Origin: Bradyrhizobium sp.
Lineage (GTDB): Bacteria > Pseudomonadota > Alphaproteobacteria > Rhizobiales > Xanthobacteraceae
NCBI GenBank assembly: GCA_028290165.1
Contig: JAQGKJ010000166.1
Span: forward strand, 1-11,092
DNA: 11,092 bases
Reading direction: 5' to 3'
Below the pieces are notes generated by a model that made no database searches, was not told the origin of the DNA, and saw nothing but the letters and a program-made list of their open reading frames with translations. The position numbers and the translations under genes were made by a program. This document shows positions 6,277-11,092 of the stretch, in pieces (position 1 is the first letter of the stretch; every line of letters starts with the position of its first letter).

Positions 6277-6410
6277 TCGTCATCGGGACGTTTCGCCGCA
6301 GCGCCGCCGCTGACAGGCTAGTATCATGAGGAAAAAGCAACATAATCGGTCGAACCCTTGCCTTATACTGCGTCCTTACTAGTTGGCGGTACGTAAGAGG
6401 AATTCTGCAT

Positions 6411-8306
6411 TTGGCCATTACCCGACGACACCTTCTTCAGAGCGGAGCTTTTGCCGCGGTCGCCCCGGCATTAGCCGCCACAACCGGTCTTCCGCTGGGC
6501 GCGGCCCATGCGCAGACGGCAGCGGGCGAACCGGCCTGGCGGCACGCGCTGTCCTTGTTCGGAGACATCAAATATCCACCCGACTTCAGGCGCTTCGATT
6601 ACGTCAATCCGGATGCGCCCAAGGGCGGCGTCGCCCGCATGATCTCGATCGGCACCTTCGACAATTTCAACATCGCCGTCTCCGGCGTCAAAGGCTCGAT
6701 CGCGCCGGCCGCCGCCCTGATCTACGAAACGCTGATGACGCGGTCGCAGGACGAGGTCGCGACCGAATATGGTTTGCTGGCGGAGGCCGCCTCCCATCCC
6801 GACGATTTCGGCTGGGTTACCTATCGTCTTCGCAAGGAGGCTCGCTGGCACGACGGCAAGCCGGTGACGCCGGAGGATGTGATTTTTTCGATCGAGGCGC
6901 TGAAGAAGAACAGCCCATTTTATGCCTCGTACTATCGCCACGTCGCGAAGGCCGAAAGGACCGGCGAGCGCGATATCAAGTTCACCTTCGACTCTCCGGG
7001 AAATCGCGAATTGCCGACCATCGTCGGCGAGCTGCTGGTATTGCCGAAACATTATTGGGAAGGCGCCGACAGCCAGGGTCGCCAGCGCGACATCTCGGCG
7101 ACGACGCTGGAGCCGCCGCTCGGCTCCGGCCCCTATCGCATCAAGGAATTCGTCGCCAGCCGGTCGGTCAAGCTGGAGCGGGTGAAGGATTACTGGGGCG
7201 CCAACCTGCCGGTACGGATCGGCGAGAACAATTTCGACGAAATGCGCTTCGAGTTTTTCCGCGACAACACCGTGGCGCTGGAAGCGTTCAAGGCCGATCA
7301 GGCTGACTGGATCACCGAGAATTCGGCCAAGCAATGGGCGACCGCCTATGATTTTCCGGCGGTCACCGAAAAGCGTGTGGTCAAGGAAGAATTCCCGATC
7401 AACGATTCCGGCCGGATGCAGGGCTTCGTCCTCAATCTGCGCCGCGACCAGTTCAAGGACGCGCGGGTGCGCCGGGCGTTCAACTACGCCTACGATTTCG
7501 AGGAGATGAACAAGCAGCTGTTCTACGGGCAATACAAGCGCATCGGCAGCTACTTCGATGGAACCGAGCTTGCATCAACCGGCCTGCCGGAAAGTCAGGA
7601 ACTGGAGATCCTCGAAACGGTGCGCGACAAGGTTCCGCCCGAGGTCTTCACCACGCCCTATCAAAATCCGGTCGGCGGCAATCCGGAAGCCGTGCGCGCC
7701 AATCTGCGGGAGAGCGCGCGGCTTTTGAAGGAAGCCGGCTTCGAGGTGCGTGACCGCAAGCTGGTGGATGCCGCGGGCAAGCCGGTCAGCGTCGAGATCC
7801 TGGTTCAGGATCCCTCCTCCGAGCGGATCGCGCTGTTTTATAAGCCGTCACTGGAACGCCTTGGCGTGAACACCTCGATCCGCGTCGTCGATGATGCGCA
7901 GTATCAGAATCGGCTGCGCAGCTTCGACTTCGATATGATCATCGACCTCTGGGGAGAATCGCTGTCGCCCGGCAACGAGCAGCGCGAATTCTGGGGATCG
8001 CAGACCGCCGATCTGCCCGGCTCAAAAAACACCATCGGCATCAAGAATCCCGCTGTTGATGCGCTGATCGACAAGGTCATCTTCGCCAAGGACCGCGCCA
8101 ACCTGGTGGCCGCCACAAAAGCGCTCGACCGCGTGCTGCTGTGGAATTTCTACGTGGTGCCGCAATTCACCTATGGCTTTTCGCGTTATGCGCGCTGGGA
8201 CCGCTTCAGCCATGCCGAACCGCTGCCGAAATACGGCCGTTCCGGCCTGCCTTCGCTGTGGTGGTTCGATGCTGAAAAGGCCGCCAGGATCGGCAAGCGA
8301 TCTTGA
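6411..8306 (+). CDS. yejA: YejA-type peptide-binding protein of an ABC importer, first copy
   Basis: Periplasmic solute-binding protein of family 5, 631 residues, of the kind that delivers peptides to the YejBEF importer. The start is TTG at 6411, with AGAGG 10 bases upstream and no better start nearby. The N-terminus ITRRHLLQSGAF is a twin-arginine (Tat) signal, with likely cleavage at AHA|QT near residue 34. Features of the mature protein: LFGDIKYPPDF at 49-59, FDYVNPDAPKGG at 62-73 (a YejA hallmark), YETLMTRS at 105-112 and the family-5 signature YRLRKEARWHDGKPVTPEDV at 138-157. A second paralogue begins 14 bp after the stop and yejB follows, so this is the first gene of a yej operon. Substrate is inferred; related systems take up microcin C-like and cationic peptides. 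Confidence 0.92.
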   Translation: MAITRRHLLQSGAFAAVAPALAATTGLPLGAAHAQTAAGEPAWRHALSLFGDIKYPPDFRRFDYVNPDAPKGGVARMISIGTFDNFNIAVSGVKGSIAPAAALIYETLMTRSQDEVATEYGLLAEAASHPDDFGWVTYRLRKEARWHDGKPVTPEDVIFSIEALKKNSPFYASYYRHVAKAERTGERDIKFTFDSPGNRELPTIVGELLVLPKHYWEGADSQGRQRDISATTLEPPLGSGPYRIKEFVASRSVKLERVKDYWGANLPVRIGENNFDEMRFEFFRDNTVALEAFKADQADWITENSAKQWATAYDFPAVTEKRVVKEEFPINDSGRMQGFVLNLRRDQFKDARVRRAFNYAYDFEEMNKQLFYGQYKRIGSYFDGTELASTGLPESQELEILETVRDKVPPEVFTTPYQNPVGGNPEAVRANLRESARLLKEAGFEVRDRKLVDAAGKPVSVEILVQDPSSERIALFYKPSLERLGVNTSIRVVDDAQYQNRLRSFDFDMIIDLWGESLSPGNEQREFWGSQTADLPGSKNTIGIKNPAVDALIDKVIFAKDRANLVAATKALDRVLLWNFYVVPQFTYGFSRYARWDRFSHAEPLPKYGRSGLPSLWWFDAEKAARIGKRS

Positions 8307-8320
8307 GGGATTTTTCGCGC

Positions 8321-10189
8321 ATGGCGCAGTTCTCCCGCCGGCACGTGCTCGGTTTAGGCATTGGCGCGTTGAGCTCGCCAATGCTGCGGCCGGCGATCGC
8401 CGCCGATGTCGCCACCGAGGCTCATGGCATATCGGTGTTCGGCGACCTGAAATATCCTGCCGACTTCCATCATTTCGACTACGTCAATACGGCGGCGCCG
8501 AAGGGCGGGATGTTTTCGCTGATTCCGTCGGTGCGCGCCTACAATCAGTCGTACCAGACCTTCAACTCGCTCAATTCCTATATCCTGAAGGGCGACGGCG
8601 CGCAGGGCATGGACATGACGTATGCGCCGCTGATGGAGCGCGCCAACGACGAACCGGACTCGATGAACGGCCTGGTTGCCAAATCGGTGCAGATTTCGGC
8701 CGACAAGCTGACCTATCGTTTTACGCTGCGGCCGGAGGCGAAGTTTCACGACGGTACCAAGCTGACCGCGCATGATGCCGCTTTCTCGCTGACCACGCTG
8801 AAGACAAAAGGCCATCCGCTGATCGTGGTGCAAATGCGCGACATGGTGAAGGCCGAGGCGCGCGACGACGCGACGCTGGTCGTCACCTTCGCCGAAAAGC
8901 GCGCCCGCGATGTGCCGCTGTATGCCGCAAGCCTGCCGATTTTCTCGCAAGCCTATTACGCGACGCGGCCGTTCGACGAATCGACGCTGGATATCCCTGT
9001 GGGATCGGGGCCGTACAAGGTCGGGAAATTCGAGGTCAATCGCTACATCGAGTTCGAGCGCGCCAAGGATTGGTGGGCCGCCGATCTGCCGGTCGCACGC
9101 GGCAGCTATAATTTCGATGTGGTGCGTTACGAATTCTATCGCGACCGCGACGTCGCGTTCGAGGGATTTACCGGAAAGAGCTATCTGTTCCGCGAGGAGT
9201 TCACCGCGCGCATATGGGCGACGCGCTACGATTTTCCCGCGGTGAAGGACGGCCGGGTCAGGCTCGAGACCTTGCCGGACGAGACGCCGTCGGGCGCGCA
9301 GGGCTGGTTCATCAATACCCGCCGCGAGAAATTCAAGGATGCGCGCGTGCGCGAGGCGCTGATCCAGGCGTTCGATTTCGAATGGACCAACAAGACCATC
9401 ATGTACGGCGCCTATGCGCGCACCCATTCGCCGTTCCAGAACTCGGACATGATGGTGAACGGGCCGCCGTCGCCTGAAGAGCTTGCGCTGCTCGAACCGT
9501 TCCGCGGCCAGGTGCCGGACGAGGTGTTTGGCGCGCCGTTCGTGCCGCCGGTGTCAGACGGATCGGGCCAGGACCGGACGTTGCTGCGTAAAGCGCAGCA
9601 ACTGCTGCAGGACGCTGGTCTCCCCATCAAGGACGGCAAACGGTTGTTGCCCAATGGCGAGGTTTTCAAGATCGAATTCCTGGCTGACGAGCCGTCGCTG
9701 CAGCCCCACCATGCGCCTTACATCAAAAATCTCGGCACCCTCGGGATCGAGGCTTCCTTGCGCGTTGTCGACGCCGTGCAATACCGCGCCCGCGTGGAAG
9801 ATTTCGATTTCGACATGACGATCGAACGCTTTAGCATGTCGGCGACCCCGGGCGACGGCATGCGTGCGTTCTTCTCCTCGCAGTCGGCTGCCACCAAGGG
9901 GTCGTATAATCTCGCCGGCATCGCTAGTCCGGCGATCGACGCGCTGATCGAAAAGATCATCGGGGCGAACAGCCGGGCGGATTTGACAGTTGCCTGCCGC
10001 GCTTTCGATCGGGTGTTTCGCGCCGGGCGCTACTGGGTGCCGCAATGGTATCGCACCACCCATCCGATCGCCTATTGGGATCAGTTCGCGCATCCGCCGA
10101 AGCCGCCGCGTTATGCGCAAGGGGTGGGTGCGCCGGAAAACTGGTGGTCGGATCCGAACAAGGCGGCCAAGGCCGAGCAGGCGAAATAA
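8321..10189 (+). CDS. yejA: YejA-type peptide-binding protein of an ABC importer, second copy
   Basis: Second periplasmic family 5 binding protein, 622 residues, collinear with the preceding gene along its whole length (FGDLKYPADF at 40-49, FDYVNTAAPKGG at 52-63, YRFTLRPEAKFHDGTKLTA at 132-150). An ancient tandem duplication is the simplest origin. It has its own Tat signal, FSRRHVLGLG at 4-13, with cleavage around residue 27. The ATG at 8321 is preferred: GAGGGA lies 10 bases upstream, overlapping the previous stop. A TTG at 8303 would add six residues and overlap the upstream gene by 4 bases. The stop is 3 bp before yejB. Divergence in the central part (for example the segment around residues 285-300) suggests different ligand preference from the first copy. 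Confidence 0.92.
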   Translation: MAQFSRRHVLGLGIGALSSPMLRPAIAADVATEAHGISVFGDLKYPADFHHFDYVNTAAPKGGMFSLIPSVRAYNQSYQTFNSLNSYILKGDGAQGMDMTYAPLMERANDEPDSMNGLVAKSVQISADKLTYRFTLRPEAKFHDGTKLTAHDAAFSLTTLKTKGHPLIVVQMRDMVKAEARDDATLVVTFAEKRARDVPLYAASLPIFSQAYYATRPFDESTLDIPVGSGPYKVGKFEVNRYIEFERAKDWWAADLPVARGSYNFDVVRYEFYRDRDVAFEGFTGKSYLFREEFTARIWATRYDFPAVKDGRVRLETLPDETPSGAQGWFINTRREKFKDARVREALIQAFDFEWTNKTIMYGAYARTHSPFQNSDMMVNGPPSPEELALLEPFRGQVPDEVFGAPFVPPVSDGSGQDRTLLRKAQQLLQDAGLPIKDGKRLLPNGEVFKIEFLADEPSLQPHHAPYIKNLGTLGIEASLRVVDAVQYRARVEDFDFDMTIERFSMSATPGDGMRAFFSSQSAATKGSYNLAGIASPAIDALIEKIIGANSRADLTVACRAFDRVFRAGRYWVPQWYRTTHPIAYWDQFAHPPKPPRYAQGVGAPENWWSDPNKAAKAEQAK

Positions 10190-10192
10190 CCC

Positions 10193-11092
10193 ATGAGCGC
10201 CTACATCGCCCGCCGCATTCTGCTGATGGTTCCGACGCTGCTCGGGATTCTCTTCGTATCCTTCGTCGTGGTGCAATTCGCGCCGGGCGGGCCGGTGGAG
10301 CGCGTCATCGCGCAGCTAAGCGGCGCCGACACCGGCGGCACCTCCCGGATTTCGGGATCCTCGGGTGGGGATTTCGGCGCGCGCGGCCAGCAGGCCGGCG
10401 GATCCGGCGACATCGTCAATTCCAAGTACCGCGGCGCGCAGGGGCTTGACCCTGATTTCGTCAAGAGCCTCGAAAAGCAGTTCGGTTTCGACAAGCCGGC
10501 GCCGGAGCGTTTTGCGCTGATGCTGTGGAATTTTGCAAGATTCGATTTCGGCAAGAGCTATTTCCGCGATGTCAGCGTGCTCCAGCTGATCAAGGAGAAA
10601 CTGCCGGTCTCGATGTCGCTCGGCATCTGGATGACGCTTTTGACCTATCTGATCTCGATCCCGCTCGGCATCCGCAAGGCGGTGATGGATGGCTCGAAGT
10701 TCGATACCTGGACCTCGGCGGTGATCATCATAGGCTTTGCGATCCCCGGATTCCTTTTCGCGATCCTGTTGATCATCCTGTTCGCCGGCGGCTCGTTCTT
10801 CAATATCTTCCCGCTGCGCGGACTGACGTCGGACGGCTGGTCGCAATTCCCGTGGTACTGGAAAATCCTCGATTATTTCTGGCACATCACGCTGCCGCTG
10901 ATCTCGATGGCGCTGGGCGCCTTCGCCACCATGACGCTTCTGACCAAAAATTCCTTCCTCGACGAAATCCGCAAGCAATATGTGATGACCGCGCGCGCCA
11001 AGGGCTGCAGCGAGTGGCAGGTGCTCTACAATCACATCTTCCGCAACGCCATGCTGATCGTGATCGCGGGCTTCCCCGGCGCGTTCATTCAC
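10193..11092 (+). CDS. yejB: YejB, inner-membrane permease of the peptide importer (cut by window edge)
   Basis: First 300 codons of an ABC permease, open to the right edge; E. coli YejB is about 364 residues, so roughly the last sixth is missing. YejB and YejE form the channel driven by the YejF ATPase. The start MSAYIARRILLMVPTLLGI is typical, with a first membrane helix at about residues 8-30. A glycine-rich periplasmic segment (about 43-75) leads to YRGAQGLDPDFV at 79-90 and FGFDKPAPERF at 97-107, then TM helices. The ATPase-coupling EAA loop is visible near the end as RKQYVMTARAKG. The match to E. coli YejB, as I recall it, is close over the whole length. The ATG lies 3 bp after the second yejA stop, indicating one operon. 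Confidence 0.95.
   Translation, partial: MSAYIARRILLMVPTLLGILFVSFVVVQFAPGGPVERVIAQLSGADTGGTSRISGSSGGDFGARGQQAGGSGDIVNSKYRGAQGLDPDFVKSLEKQFGFDKPAPERFALMLWNFARFDFGKSYFRDVSVLQLIKEKLPVSMSLGIWMTLLTYLISIPLGIRKAVMDGSKFDTWTSAVIIIGFAIPGFLFAILLIILFAGGSFFNIFPLRGLTSDGWSQFPWYWKILDYFWHITLPLISMALGAFATMTLLTKNSFLDEIRKQYVMTARAKGCSEWQVLYNHIFRNAMLIVIAGFPGAFIH

Larger units (their letters stand above)
6066..6410. other. Intergenic region between cycM and the yej operon
   Basis: This 345-bp gap has no supported gene. It holds the cycM terminator, two inverted-repeat elements (6141-6213 and 6228-6276), and about 130 bp that must contain the yej promoter. A TATACT at 6364-6369 is a fair -10 match, but no acceptable -35 lies 16-18 bases upstream, so I do not call a promoter. 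AGAGG at 6396-6400 is the ribosome binding site for the first yejA. Confidence 0.75.

Noticed and set aside
6471..9427. Large minus-strand open frames opposite the two yejA genes
   Set aside because: They mirror codon-position GC bias of the real genes; no start context or family resemblance.
43..10189. tRNA or other structured RNA genes
   Set aside because: No tRNA-like cloverleaf or T-loop consensus was noticed in any intergenic gap.

Overview
The window is GC-rich alphaproteobacterial chromosome, most likely Bradyrhizobium or a close relative in the Nitrobacteraceae (inference). The best clues are a membrane-anchored cytochrome c that matches the CycM type first described in Bradyrhizobium, a kdsB-pheA pair next to it, and intergenic palindromic repeats of a kind I recall as abundant in that group. 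Nothing in the window looks like a phage, plasmid, transposase, CRISPR or defence system. Every protein-coding gene except one small secreted protein belongs to a family I recognise.

Layout. 1-1619, minus strand: metF followed 4 bp later by metH (5' part only, running off the left edge), the last two steps of folate-dependent methionine synthesis. 1620-2026: an AT-rich 407-bp gap with several palindromes, which separates metF from a divergent luciferase-like flavin oxidoreductase (2027-3046, plus). 3051-3080: a short palindrome. 3113-3529, plus: a small exported protein of unknown function. 3539-3659: a symmetric pair of REP-like palindromes between convergent genes. 3675-5307, minus: kdsB then pheA, 19 bp apart, for KDO activation and phenylalanine synthesis. 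5308-5516: divergent promoter region. 5517-6065, plus: cycM, ended by a clear intrinsic terminator. 6066-6410: a gap holding two further inverted-repeat elements. 6411-11092, plus: two tandem YejA-type periplasmic binding proteins and the start of yejB, cut by the right edge. This is the beginning of a yej peptide ABC importer operon whose yejE and yejF should lie just beyond the window.

How the genes work together. There are three tight functional units: metF-metH (methyl-group supply), kdsB-pheA (co-transcribed but biochemically unrelated), and yejA-yejA-yejB (peptide uptake, a system linked in rhizobia and Brucella to surviving antimicrobial peptides). CycM carries electrons from the bc1 complex towards the aa3 oxidase.

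I do not see an undescribed biological system here. The most worthwhile second looks are the palindrome-rich metF upstream region, the REPIN-like element, and the division of labour between the two YejA paralogues.
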